Source: Pedobacter cryotolerans
GTDB taxonomy: Bacteria > Bacteroidota > Bacteroidia > Sphingobacteriales > Sphingobacteriaceae
Length of the DNA stretch: 64,000 bases
Direction: 5' to 3'
Assembly: GCF_005116475.1 (NCBI RefSeq)
Contig: NZ_SWBO01000002.1
Coordinates: 473,026-537,025, forward strand
The number at the start of each line of letters is the position of its first letter. The first letter of the stretch is position 1. The notes under the pieces are model-generated. The model saw nothing but the letters and a program-made list of their open reading frames with translations. It searched no databases and had not been told where the DNA came from. Position numbers and translations under genes: made by a program. Shown piece by piece: positions 1 through 7,689 of this stretch.

Positions 1-1
1 T

Positions 2-478
2 TTTTTTAAGGATAACCAAAACACCCCACAATCGTGGTTTTTAATTATTGATGTTCGTGTTTTACAACAAAGTTCAAACTACATCGCACTGAAATACCTC
101 CATGGCGATTATGCAGGCGGTGCTCACCCTAATTCGAGCATTACTTTTATTAATTTTAATCCTAAAACTAACCAACCATTAACATTAGATTCGTTAATTG
201 AAAATGATCAAAAACCTAAACTATTAGCAGTTGCAGAAACAATTTTCCGTAAGAACGAAAAGTTGACCCCAACCGAGCCTTTAGCTGATAAATATTTCTT
301 TGATCAAGGAAAATTTGCATTAGCTCAAAGTTTCTATGTTAACGATAAAGGATTAGTTTTTCTATATAATCCTTATGAAATTAAAGCTTATGCTTACGGA
401 ACTACAGAACTCATTATCCCTTTTAATCAACTACAAGGAATAGCAAAACCCAACACAATTTTATCAGAAAACAATTAA
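2..478 (+). CDS. DUF3298 (RsiV-like C-terminal) protein, 5' truncated
   Basis: The reading frame is open from the first bases of the window, so the N-terminus lies outside it. The visible part carries the DUF3298 pattern: a YAGGAHPN segment about 35 residues in, then FDQGKF...LVFLYNPYEIKAYAYG and a hydrophobic IIPFNQL near the end. In this family the domain often follows DUF4163 in secreted or lipid-anchored proteins, and it also forms the C-terminus of the anti-sigma factor RsiV. Its molecular role here is unknown. The stop overlaps the ATG of the aspartate kinase gene by one base (TAATG), which suggests translational coupling. Confidence 0.8.
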   Translation, partial: FFKDNQNTPQSWFLIIDVRVLQQSSNYIALKYLHGDYAGGAHPNSSITFINFNPKTNQPLTLDSLIENDQKPKLLAVAETIFRKNEKLTPTEPLADKYFFDQGKFALAQSFYVNDKGLVFLYNPYEIKAYAYGTTELIIPFNQLQGIAKPNTILSENN

Positions 479-1752
479 TGCAAGTATTTAAGTTCGGCGG
501 CGCATCAGTTAAAGATGCAAACGGTATAAAAAACATCACAAATATTATTCAAAAATATCCATCTACAAACTTGTTGATTGTGATTTCTGCCATGGGAAAA
601 ATAACCAACAAGTTAGAAGAATTAACTTGGGCTCATGTAAAAGGTAGCGAAAGCGCACAGGAAATTTTTGAAGAGATTAAAGCCTTTCATTTTAATATTT
701 TAAATGAACTTTTTAAAGATCATAACAATCCTATTTTTGATGAGGTAGCCAATACTTTTGTTGAAATTGAATGGCTTTTAGAAGATGAAGCAAGTGATGG
801 TGCGGCATATTTATACGATCAAATTGTTTCTATTGGCGAACTGGTATCAACCAAAATTGTTGCAGCTTACCTTAATCAAATGGGCACTTTTACCGTTTGG
901 ACTGATGCTCGAAATTACATCAAAACAGATAATAACTACAGAGAAGCTAATGTAATTTGGGATAAAACCGAACAAGAAGTACAAAAACATTTACCTAGCT
1001 TTTTGGATAAAGGTGTTGTAGTTACCCAAGGTTTTATTGGCGCAACCAGCGAAAATTTCACTAGTACACTTGGTAGAGACGGCTCTGATTATTCGGCTGC
1101 TATTTTTTGCGCTTGCTTAAATGCAGAATCGATGACGATCTGGAAAGATGTTCCGGGTGTTTTAAATGCCGACCCAAAATGGTTTGATGAAACTGAAAAG
1201 ATTGAAGAACTCTCCTATCACGATGCGATAGAACTTACCTATTATGGCGCAAATGTTATTCACCCTAAAACCATTAAACCCATACAAAATAAAGGAATTA
1301 CGCTGTATGTTAAATCTTTTTTAAATCCAGATGAACCTGGAACAGCCATTACCAATACAAAAACACCTTTACCTGTGGCTTCTTTTATTTTTAAAGTTAA
1401 TCAGGTACTTATTTCTATTTTTCCGAAAGATTTTTCTTTTATCATCGAAGAAAATTTAAGTCAAATATTCAATATTCTTCACAAAAACAAGGTAAAAGTT
1501 AACACGATGCTCAATTCTGCCATTAGTTTTTCTGTTAGTGTAGACAATGATGAAGAAAAAATAAAACAACTGATTGTGGATTTAAGCGAAACATTTAAAG
1601 TTAAATATAACGCTGGATTAGAATTGGTAACCATTCGTTATTACAACCAACAAACTATTGATAGGGTTATTATCAATAAAAATGTTTTGTTAGAAGTAAA
1701 AAGTAGGCACACTTGTCAAATAGTAATGAAAGATAAAACCCCAAACCCCTAA
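478..1752 (+). CDS. lysC: aspartate kinase (monofunctional)
   Basis: Catalyses ATP-dependent phosphorylation of aspartate, the first step toward lysine, threonine and methionine. The 424-residue protein starts with the kinase signature KFGGASV (residues 5-11). It has the GATSENFTSTLGRDGSD substrate/ATP segment near residues 188-205 and a regulatory ACT-like C-terminus from about residue 305. No homoserine dehydrogenase domain is fused to it. The last codons (Lys-Thr-Pro-Asn-Pro-stop) are written in a GC-rich element, CCCCAAACCCCTAAAGGGG, seen in related form elsewhere in the window, so the extreme C-terminus may have been changed by a repeat. Start overlaps the preceding stop. The choice between the lysC and thrA isozyme roles is not resolved. 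Confidence 0.9.
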   Translation: MQVFKFGGASVKDANGIKNITNIIQKYPSTNLLIVISAMGKITNKLEELTWAHVKGSESAQEIFEEIKAFHFNILNELFKDHNNPIFDEVANTFVEIEWLLEDEASDGAAYLYDQIVSIGELVSTKIVAAYLNQMGTFTVWTDARNYIKTDNNYREANVIWDKTEQEVQKHLPSFLDKGVVVTQGFIGATSENFTSTLGRDGSDYSAAIFCACLNAESMTIWKDVPGVLNADPKWFDETEKIEELSYHDAIELTYYGANVIHPKTIKPIQNKGITLYVKSFLNPDEPGTAITNTKTPLPVASFIFKVNQVLISIFPKDFSFIIEENLSQIFNILHKNKVKVNTMLNSAISFSVSVDNDEEKIKQLIVDLSETFKVKYNAGLELVTIRYYNQQTIDRVIINKNVLLEVKSRHTCQIVMKDKTPNP

Positions 1753-1763
1753 AGGGGCTTTTA
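1739..1763. repeat. GC-rich intergenic element CCCCAAACCCC-TAAAGGGGC
   Basis: A short C-rich/G-rich dyad (CCCC-TAAA-GGGG followed by CTTTT) covers the aspartate kinase stop codon. A longer relative follows the nfu gene at 9861-9901 and degenerate relatives occur near 20560-20640 and 24628-24665. It may act as a weak terminator on the plus strand. Confidence 0.5.
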
Positions 1764-1772
1764 TTCTCTAAC

Positions 1773-2951
1773 ATGAATCGAAATATTTTAAATGACGAGG
1801 TACAGCAATACATTAGTGAGCATATCAATGCCGATACAAATCAAATTGCCTTAGCTAAACCTATCTTCCAAAATATTTCTTCAGCAGAGTTGGCGGGACA
1901 AATTGCAGCAAAAAAAAAATCAAAAACCAAGTTACCAACTTGGTTTAATAGCGAAAATATTTATTACCCAGCTTTATTATCTATAGAGCAATGTTCATCA
2001 GAACCAACAGCTAGCTATAAAAGTAATTTAGCAAAAGGCAATTCTTTAATTGATTTAACATCGGGTTTTGGGGTTGATAGTTTCTTCTTCGCTAAAAAAA
2101 CTAAGAACATCTATAGCTGTGAAATTAATGAAGAATTAGCCGTACTATCAGCTCATAACGCGAAGCAATTTGGCGCAAATAATATTCAAGTTTTAGCTCA
2201 GGATGGGATTACTTTTTTGCAAAACACCACAAAACATTTCGGCACGATTTATATTGATCCCGCTAGGAGAAACCAGAGCAATAAGGTTTTTAAACTTAAA
2301 GACTGCACACCAGATGTAACCGAACACTTAAACTTGTTTTTAAGCAAAGCTGATAGAATAATTATAAAAACAGCGCCATTATTAGATATTTCCGCTGGTT
2401 TATTAGAGTTAAAAAATGTAAGCGAAATACATATCGTAAGTTTAAAAAATGAATGTAAAGAGTTGCTATGGATTATAGACAAAGATTTTAGTGAAAGTAC
2501 AACTGTAGTTTGCGCTACTTTAAACGAAAGTTTAAAAACATTCAAATTCGCTATTGAGGATTTAAAATTAGCTACAAAAATAGCTCAGATAGAACCTACA
2601 GGATACTTATATGAACCAGATGTTGCACTTTTAAAAAGTGGTGCTTTTAATTTAATAGCCGAAAGATTTGATTTAAAAAAGTTGCATCAACAAACGCAAT
2701 TGTATTTTAGTAATGATATTAAAACGGATTTTTTAGGGCGAATATTTGAAATAGAAAAACTGCTCACTTTAAACGAACTAAAAAAAGAGAAGAATTTAAC
2801 TGGCAATGTTATCGTTAGAAATTTTCCTGAAAGAGCAGAAAATTTAGTTAAGAAATATAAGATTATTCCAAATCATGATGATTTTATAATTTTTACACAA
2901 ACAATAAATGGTTACATCGCAATTAAGGCAAAAATAATTCAGCATTATTAA
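1773..2951 (+). CDS. class I SAM-dependent methyltransferase with THUMP-like C-terminal domain
   Basis: A 392-residue predicted methyltransferase. SAM motif I is LIDLTSGFG (residues 92-100), followed by an acidic CEINEEL motif. The sequence IDPARR (161-166) replaces the usual motif IV and is characteristic of the family that ends in a THUMP-like domain. The C-terminal third (roughly 310-392) matches that THUMP-like region, which suggests an RNA substrate, but the substrate is not known to me. It lies 20 bp after the aspartate kinase gene on the same strand and may be co-transcribed. The family assignment is firm; the biological target is inference. Confidence 0.8.
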   Translation: MNRNILNDEVQQYISEHINADTNQIALAKPIFQNISSAELAGQIAAKKKSKTKLPTWFNSENIYYPALLSIEQCSSEPTASYKSNLAKGNSLIDLTSGFGVDSFFFAKKTKNIYSCEINEELAVLSAHNAKQFGANNIQVLAQDGITFLQNTTKHFGTIYIDPARRNQSNKVFKLKDCTPDVTEHLNLFLSKADRIIIKTAPLLDISAGLLELKNVSEIHIVSLKNECKELLWIIDKDFSESTTVVCATLNESLKTFKFAIEDLKLATKIAQIEPTGYLYEPDVALLKSGAFNLIAERFDLKKLHQQTQLYFSNDIKTDFLGRIFEIEKLLTLNELKKEKNLTGNVIVRNFPERAENLVKKYKIIPNHDDFIIFTQTINGYIAIKAKIIQHY

Positions 2952-3070
2952 AAATAAATTTTTGTTTTCTATAGATTTCTTAGTCATTACGAATGCTATT
3001 TTTTACAGCATTTAAGAATCTATTTTATTACTTTACTTTTGAGAGGAGATTGCTTCGTCGTTCCTCTCCG

Positions 3071-3081
3071 ATAAATCGGAG
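3071..3081. repeat. copy of a short dispersed GATAAATC dyad element
   Basis: The stretch around 3044-3105 contains the dyad CCGATAAATCGG followed by GCAAGC. A close relative (CCCGATAAATCGGGACAAGC) sits at 9870-9889 after nfu. Both are intergenic, so this looks like a REP-type dispersed element. The rest of 2952-3110 shows no ORF. Confidence 0.45.
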
Positions 3082-3113
3082 CAAGCTATTGCAAAACGAG
3101 CTACTGAATAAAA

Positions 3114-3142
3114 AAAGTCTGTTTTGGTTAGAAACAGACTTT
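3114..3142 (-). terminator. Rho-independent terminator of the cold-shock gene
   Basis: Perfect 11-bp inverted repeat (AAAGTCTGTTT / AAACAGACTTT) with a short loop. On the minus strand it is followed by seven T residues. It begins 21 bp after the cspA stop. Confidence 0.8.
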
Positions 3143-3163
3143 TATAAATTATTAAGATTTTAA

Positions 3164-3361
3164 TTAAGCTTTACTCACATTTACTGCTTGCAATCCTTTT
3201 TTTCCTTCAGCTATTTCAAATTCAACCTCATCATTTTCTTTAATGGCATCAATTCCACCATTAACATCTTTAAAATGAACAAAAATCTCCTTATTGCTGT
3301 CATAAACAATAAAACCATAGCCTTTTTCGGTGTTAAACCATTTTACTTTTCCGGTATTCAT
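3164..3361 (-). CDS. cspA: cold shock protein (CspA family)
   Basis: A 65-residue single cold-shock domain protein that binds single-stranded RNA and DNA and melts RNA secondary structure. RNP1 is KGYGFI (13-18) and RNP2 is IFVHF (26-30), both intact; the N-terminus MNTGKVKWFN is typical. Length is normal for the family. It is a single gene with its own terminator downstream. The 88 bp upstream is very A/T rich, and I see no clear cold-shock box. Paralogues are usual in this phylum, so the cspA symbol denotes the family. Confidence 0.92.
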   Translation of the reverse strand: MNTGKVKWFNTEKGYGFIVYDSNKEIFVHFKDVNGGIDAIKENDEVEFEIAEGKKGLQAVNVSKA

Positions 3362-3449
3362 AAAATTGCAATTGTATTTATAATTTTTTTAGTTTTAGTT
3401 AATCTAAAGTTAATTATAAATCCTCAAAATCAATAAATAGTTTTAAAAA

Positions 3450-4085
3450 TTATTTATTTGGTTGTGATGTTGTTCTTAAATATGGTTTAATCACTTGATG
3501 TCCCTTCGGAAACTTAGCTGGGATATCTTCTGTTTTAATGCTATTCATCACAATTACATCTTCTCCATCTTTCCAATCTGCTGGTGTTGCTACGCTATAT
3601 TCTGCAGTTAATTGTAATGAATCGATTACTCTTAAAACTTCAGTAAAATTTCTGCCTGTAGAAGCCGGATAAACGATCATCAGTTTCACTTTTTTATCTG
3701 GCGAAATCACAAAAAGTGAACGAACGGTCATCGTTTCACTCGCATTAGGATGAATCATGTCATACAAATCTGCAATAGATTTATCCTGATCTGCAATAAT
3801 CGGGAAATCAACAGTAGTCTGTTGCGTTTCATTGATATCCTTTATCCAACCATTGTGCGATTCTGGAGAATCTACACTAAGTGCTAAAACTTTTACATTT
3901 CTTTTATCAAATTCTGGTTTTAATGAAGCCGTTCTGCCCAATTCGGTAGTACAAACTGGTGTATAATCTGCCGGATGAGAAAATAGTACTCCCCAACTAT
4001 CACCTAAATATTCGTAAAAATCAATATCGCCAATAGATGTTTTGGCTTTAAAATTTGGTGCGGTATCTCCTATTCTTAAACTCAT
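3450..4085 (-). CDS. peroxiredoxin, 1-Cys (Prx6) type
   Basis: Reduces hydrogen peroxide and organic hydroperoxides in the cytoplasm. The peroxidatic motif PADYTPVC spans residues 38-45, giving Cys45 as the reactive cysteine. No other cysteine occurs in the 211 residues, which fits the 1-Cys Prx6 class. The long C-terminal arm (about 150-211, with WKDGEDVIV and FPKGHQVIKPYLR) is the Prx6 C-terminal domain. It is monocistronic between cspA and a DUF72 gene. The electron donor cannot be told from sequence. Confidence 0.92.
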   Translation of the reverse strand: MSLRIGDTAPNFKAKTSIGDIDFYEYLGDSWGVLFSHPADYTPVCTTELGRTASLKPEFDKRNVKVLALSVDSPESHNGWIKDINETQQTTVDFPIIADQDKSIADLYDMIHPNASETMTVRSLFVISPDKKVKLMIVYPASTGRNFTEVLRVIDSLQLTAEYSVATPADWKDGEDVIVMNSIKTEDIPAKFPKGHQVIKPYLRTTSQPNK

Positions 4086-4131
4086 TTTCTTTTAAATTAA
4101 TTTACAATATTTTAAAGTTACAAAAAGCCTA

Positions 4132-5055
4132 TCAAAACAGTAGACTATTTTTGTCAATAAAATTTATCCGTGACAAATCACTACCCAAATGTTTGTTGAA
4201 TTGCTCAATCGTATAATCTGCAATCAATGGTGTATCTGCTTCATCATGCTGGTGCAAAAAGAAATAAACTTGCTGCAAGCCATTAGCTAACCATCCTTTA
4301 ATTCTTACCACCCATTCATCAACCCTAGCCTTGTCAGAATCTAAATACTTTCCTCCATTGCCTACAAATCTTATAAATGCTTCGGGTGTAGGCAATTCCA
4401 TGTGTAAACAATCTCTTCTTCCACTTGCATCTGTTATTGCAGCACCTTTTTGTAATTTAGCCAACATGCTAAACAATTGTTTTTTAGCATCTCCATTAAA
4501 CCAATCCTTATGTCTTACTTCCACAAACACCTTTAAGTCTTTGGGTAATTTATTCAGGTAGTTTTCCAAAACCTCAATATTATTAGGTCCGAAATTATCG
4601 CTCACTTGTAAAAAGCAAGGACCTAAATACGGACCAAAAGAAGAAATAGCCTTAATGTACTCATCAGTTAAAAAATCAGTATCCTTTAACCTTTTAATGT
4701 GGGTTATCGATCTAGAGAACTTAGGGAAAAATAAAAACTCTCCATCAGTATTTGCAGCAACTTGCGCTCGCCACTTTAAAATTTGCTCTTCTTTAGGGAT
4801 GCTGTAAAACACAGCGTTCAATTCAATCGAGTTAAAATGCTTTACATATTCCCCTAAAAAATCTGCTTCTTTTGTTTTTTTAGGATAAATCAAATCTTTC
4901 CATTCTTTTCTCCCCCATTTAGCACACCCCACATAAAACAATGGTTTTGCAATTTTTTTCCCCTTGCTTAAAGTTAAAGTAGTTTGCTCGCCGTCTGGTG
5001 GCAAAGTAAAATTTATTTCCGCAATTTCTTCTGGTGCTACTCTTCCAAATTCCAT
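4132..5055 (-). CDS. DUF72 (YecE-like) family protein
   Basis: A 307-residue TIM-barrel-like DUF72 protein. Family motifs seen are YVGCAKWGRKEW (42-53), HFNSIELNAVFYSIP (about 73-87), FVEVRHKDWF (about 177-186) and the C-terminal YFFLHQHDEADTP. The function of the family is not established. An N-terminal extension of about 40 residues precedes the usual start of the domain. The gene lies upstream of the peroxiredoxin gene on the same strand (46-bp gap), so they may share a transcript. Confidence 0.85.
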   Translation of the reverse strand: MEFGRVAPEEIAEINFTLPPDGEQTTLTLSKGKKIAKPLFYVGCAKWGRKEWKDLIYPKKTKEADFLGEYVKHFNSIELNAVFYSIPKEEQILKWRAQVAANTDGEFLFFPKFSRSITHIKRLKDTDFLTDEYIKAISSFGPYLGPCFLQVSDNFGPNNIEVLENYLNKLPKDLKVFVEVRHKDWFNGDAKKQLFSMLAKLQKGAAITDASGRRDCLHMELPTPEAFIRFVGNGGKYLDSDKARVDEWVVRIKGWLANGLQQVYFFLHQHDEADTPLIADYTIEQFNKHLGSDLSRINFIDKNSLLF

Positions 5056-5073
5056 AATTAACTATATAAATAA

Positions 5074-5105
5074 AAACCCCGAACTCAACTAAAAGTTCGG
5101 GGTTT
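5074..5105 (-). terminator. Rho-independent terminator after the protease gene
   Basis: Perfect 12-bp stem (AAACCCCGAACT / AGTTCGGGGTTT) with an 8-nt loop, A/T-rich on both sides. It follows the stop of the sigma factor/protease operon and shields the DUF72 gene from read-through. Confidence 0.8.
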
Positions 5106-5125
5106 GTAAATTAAATATTTTTAGC

Positions 5126-6214
5126 TTAGTTATACACTTTAACCATAAAAACAAAATCTTGTATTTTTTGTACCTGTTGGTTACGCTTTAAACCTTGTAA
5201 AGCACTTCTTTTACCAAAAGCAACACGTTTACTAAGCGAATCTTGCGGAATAGCGTTTAATGCCTCCATAATATATTTAGATTTTACAGCAAAAGCTGCT
5301 CCATCAGTTTTATGCTCCTTTCCATTAATTACACCAACCACATTACCATTGTTATCTAATAATGGGCCACCACTATTACCCGGATTTACCGGAATAGCAA
5401 CTTGGTAAGCTAAAGTATCGCCATTTAAACCAGTTTTAGAACTTACATAACCATCTCCTAAAACTACATCATCTTTAGGGTAACCCAAAGTATAAACCTG
5501 CTCGCCAATACCTGCCGAAGATTTTTTAATACTGTAAGGTAAAGTTCCTAAATTTTCGAAACCCAAATCGTTAATTTTTAAAATTGCAATATCATTAATT
5601 GGATCAGTATAATAAGCTTTAACTTTAAATGAAACACCTTTACTATTTTGCACATATAAAGAGTCTGCGCCTTTAATTACATGGTAATTTGTTAAGATAT
5701 AACCATTACTAGAAATTGCAAAACCAGAACCGCCAAATTTAGCAGGTGCAACTGCATTAGCCTGTACTTTAGTATTAATATTTCTTATTAAATTATTTTG
5801 TGAGCTTTTAATTTGTCTAACTTCTCTATTTAAAGCTTCAAAACTACCAACTTGTTTCGACTGGTTTTGTATGGAAATAACCATAACCATTGCCAAAATT
5901 AAAAATGAAGCAGCAACGGCAATTGCCGATCTGTTGTTTCTCCAAATTCTAACAATTCTAGATGGATGAGGCCTAACCTGATCGCTCAAAGCAGCTATAT
6001 CAATACCATGATGAGCAGCGTCCATACGTTCTTTAAGCAATAAAATATCAGCATATTGCTGCATCGATTCTAAAAAAACCTTATGCGCAACAACCTTATG
6101 ATCAACAATTGGATCGTTGGCACGCAACTGCTCAAATGCTTTATGCTCATCGGCAGTAAGTTTACCTTTTAAGTAATCTTCAATAATCGCTTCTAATTCT
6201 ATCTCGTTCCTCAT
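5126..6214 (-). CDS. membrane-anchored trypsin-like (DegP-type) serine protease with anti-sigma-like N-terminus
   Basis: 362 residues. Residues 1-80 are charged, predicted cytoplasmic, and resemble the start of FecR-type anti-sigma factors (IIEDYLKGKLTADEHKAFEQL). One membrane helix spans about 97-114. The outer part is a chymotrypsin-fold protease with His178 (NYHVIKG), Asp208 (INDIAIL) and Ser281 (GNSGGPL), so the catalytic triad appears complete. No PDZ domain follows. It starts one base after the stop of the ECF sigma factor gene, so the two are co-translated. I infer that the N-terminal region binds the sigma factor and the periplasmic protease links it to envelope stress. The protease fold is certain; the anti-sigma role is inferred. 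Confidence 0.82.
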   Translation of the reverse strand: MRNEIELEAIIEDYLKGKLTADEHKAFEQLRANDPIVDHKVVAHKVFLESMQQYADILLLKERMDAAHHGIDIAALSDQVRPHPSRIVRIWRNNRSAIAVAASFLILAMVMVISIQNQSKQVGSFEALNREVRQIKSSQNNLIRNINTKVQANAVAPAKFGGSGFAISSNGYILTNYHVIKGADSLYVQNSKGVSFKVKAYYTDPINDIAILKINDLGFENLGTLPYSIKKSSAGIGEQVYTLGYPKDDVVLGDGYVSSKTGLNGDTLAYQVAIPVNPGNSGGPLLDNNGNVVGVINGKEHKTDGAAFAVKSKYIMEALNAIPQDSLSKRVAFGKRSALQGLKRNQQVQKIQDFVFMVKVYN

Positions 6215-6215
6215 T

Positions 6216-6785
6216 TTATGATTGAAAAAATAACTTTTTTAGTCGTTGTAAACATTTATACTTCTGTGTTTTGGCATTATCTGTATTGGTATAACCAAAT
6301 TTCTCACATATATCTTGCATCGATAAATTGTGGATATAAAAATCCTCGATAATCGTTTTGCAAGGTTCGCCTAAACTTTCAAGCGCAACTTTCATTTTGT
6401 CAAATTGCATGTCCTTGTGTTCATGCGCTTCAATATCTTCATCAATTGCTAAAACATCTTCAAAATCGGCTATGTTATTCGTTTTTTTACTCATCTGTGT
6501 AAGTTTTTTCAACCAAATGCGTCGGCTAACCGAATACAAATAAGTTTTTAACTTACTACTGAGCTCAAAATTGCCGCTCTTAATTTTGTTATATAAAACA
6601 ATAATCGCTTCCTGATACACATCTTTCGCATCATCTTCATCGCCATTATTGTTCAAAATAAATTGTAAAACCATCGGAAAATACCCCGTATACAACTTAT
6701 TTAGCGCTTCTTCTGAGTTGTTAAGTATACCTAATACTACCTCTCTATCTGTTGGAACTGAACTGCTTAACTTAATACTCACCAA
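6216..6785 (-). CDS. ECF-type RNA polymerase sigma-70 factor
   Basis: 189 residues with sigma-70 region 2 (about 30-75, with YFPMVLQFILNNNGDEDDAKDVYQEA) and region 4 (about 137-187, with YIHNLSMQDICEKFGY as the helix-turn-helix). The start is uncertain: the longest frame begins at TTG (6785), and a GTG follows at 6782. A promoter-like box (6786-6813) abuts this start, so a transcript from it would be nearly leaderless; a second identical box lies at 7047-7074. The gene is directly upstream of the anchored protease. It likely controls itself and the two divergent lipoproteins, all preceded by the same motif. Confidence 0.9.
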   Translation of the reverse strand: MVSIKLSSSVPTDREVVLGILNNSEEALNKLYTGYFPMVLQFILNNNGDEDDAKDVYQEAIIVLYNKIKSGNFELSSKLKTYLYSVSRRIWLKKLTQMSKKTNNIADFEDVLAIDEDIEAHEHKDMQFDKMKVALESLGEPCKTIIEDFYIHNLSMQDICEKFGYTNTDNAKTQKYKCLQRLKKLFFQS

Positions 6786-6813
6786 TTAATACTTTTAAAC
6801 GTGAATGGTAACC
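6786..6813 (-). promoter_or_regulatory. putative ECF promoter, proximal copy upstream of sigma gene
   Basis: Read on the minus strand: GGTTACC (6813-6807), 14 bp, GTATTAA (6792-6786). It has the same boxes and spacing as three other copies at 7047-7074, 7109-7136 and 7414-7441. It directly abuts the annotated start codon of the sigma gene. Confidence 0.55.
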
Positions 6814-6953
6814 CAATGATAGGCAAAAAAAATATTTTTCGCTGCAAAATGACAATTTTTTAGCCTTAAAGCCATAATTAGAAAAGCAAAAACAGTAGCG
6901 TTTATTAATGTCAGTCCTGCTTTCCGTTTCAATCTTTTTGTGTTTTATTTTAG

Positions 6954-6961
6954 CAAAAATA
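6954..6961 (-). promoter_or_regulatory. possible housekeeping -7 element upstream of sigma gene
   Basis: TATTTTTG on the minus strand fits the Bacteroidota TAnnTTTG element. A TTG lies 22 bp upstream, a loose spacing. The rest of the 390-bp gap 6786-7176 holds two ECF-type boxes facing the sigma gene and one facing the lipoprotein, and no convincing ORF. Confidence 0.3.
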
Positions 6962-7046
6962 AATTAGCTAAAATTCTACACCACAAAAAGTATTTACACT
7001 TCAATCAGGTTTAAACACACATTTCATTGCAAAAAACTCACAACCG

Positions 7047-7074
7047 TTAATACAAAAAACAAGCAATGGTAACC
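7047..7074 (-). promoter_or_regulatory. putative ECF promoter, distal copy upstream of sigma gene
   Basis: Minus strand GGTTACC (7074-7068), 14 bp, GTATTAA (7053-7047). It reads toward the sigma factor gene and leaves a leader of about 255 nt. It is divergent from the copy at 7109-7136. Confidence 0.6.
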
Positions 7075-7108
7075 CCAAAAATTAAAAAATATATTTTCAC
7101 AATTTTAA

Positions 7109-7136
7109 GGTCACCTTTTAAAAAGTTTGGCATTAA
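7109..7136 (+). promoter_or_regulatory. putative ECF promoter of first lipoprotein
   Basis: GGTCACC (7109-7115), 14 bp, GCATTAA (7130-7136), with the start codon 40 bp downstream. The flanking bases (CCTTTTAAA and TTAACTGTAAAT) are also shared with the copy at 7414-7441. Confidence 0.6.
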
Positions 7137-7176
7137 CTGTAAATCAATTTATCAACCAAAATTAAAAAAAGAAACA

Positions 7177-7380
7177 ATGAAAAACGTATTAAAATTAGGC
7201 GCATGTGTCATCGCAATTGTTATATCAGTAAGTTCGTGTGATTATTTTAGCACAAGTCAAAAAAATAATTCAAATGATACTACACAAATCGACACATCTA
7301 CCATCAACACCAATAAAATAGACACTGCTAAAATAAATTCTAATCAAAAAAATGCCATTTTAGATACTTTAAAGCAATAA
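7177..7380 (+). CDS. small lipoprotein, Asp/Thr/Asn-rich
   Basis: 67 residues beginning MKNVLKLGACVIAIVISV followed by the lipobox-like SSC, so a lipoprotein anchored at about Cys21. The mature part is a low-complexity string of Ser, Asn, Asp and Thr (IDTSTIN, KIDTAKIN). A longer frame opens at 7066, but that start lies upstream of the putative promoter at 7109-7136, and 7177 gives a proper signal peptide. It is paralogous in architecture to the next gene. It has no recognised domain; a disordered envelope lipoprotein is the safest description. Confidence 0.72.
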   Translation: MKNVLKLGACVIAIVISVSSCDYFSTSQKNNSNDTTQIDTSTINTNKIDTAKINSNQKNAILDTLKQ

Positions 7381-7413
7381 ATAAAAATAATTTAATTTTT
7401 TATCACTTTACAG

Positions 7414-7441
7414 GGTTACCTTTTAAAGTTTAGGGTATTAA
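7414..7441 (+). promoter_or_regulatory. putative ECF promoter of second lipoprotein
   Basis: GGTTACC (7414-7420), 14 bp, GTATTAA (7435-7441), followed by a 35-bp leader to the ATG at 7477. Same architecture as the three copies further upstream. Confidence 0.6.
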
Positions 7442-7476
7442 CAGTAAATTAATTAATTATTTAAATAGAAATTAAA

Positions 7477-7671
7477 ATGAAAAACTTATTCAAATTTGGC
7501 TTTTTAGCTTTAGCATTATCTTTATCAGTTGTAGCTTGTAATTCAGAAAACAAATCTGAAACTACTGATACTGTAGGTTCAGATACTACTTTAACTGACA
7601 CTACAATCACTGATACAGTTGTAACTACTACTACTGATACTGCTGTTGTTGATTCTACTGCTAAAAACTAG
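7477..7671 (+). CDS. small lipoprotein, Thr/Asp repeat
   Basis: 64 residues: signal MKNLFKFGFLALALSLSVVAC with a clear lipobox (SVVAC, Cys21), then a mature tail made almost only of Thr, Asp, Val and Ser with TDT-type repeats. The tail should be disordered and acidic. It is similar in layout to the preceding gene and has an almost identical upstream region, so the pair probably arose by duplication. A terminator follows at 7690-7720. No function is recognised; its control by the neighbouring ECF sigma factor is inferred from the shared promoter boxes. Confidence 0.75.
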   Translation: MKNLFKFGFLALALSLSVVACNSENKSETTDTVGSDTTLTDTTITDTVVTTTTDTAVVDSTAKN

Positions 7672-7689
7672 TATTTAGTCAAAACATAA

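Noticed and set aside
6786..7046. Small gene between the sigma factor and the distal ECF promoter
   Set aside because: Minus-strand frames are broken after a few codons, and no signal peptide or start context is visible.
7066..7176. N-terminal extension of the first lipoprotein
   Set aside because: The extension begins before the putative promoter at 7109-7136, and the internal ATG at 7177 gives a proper lipoprotein signal.
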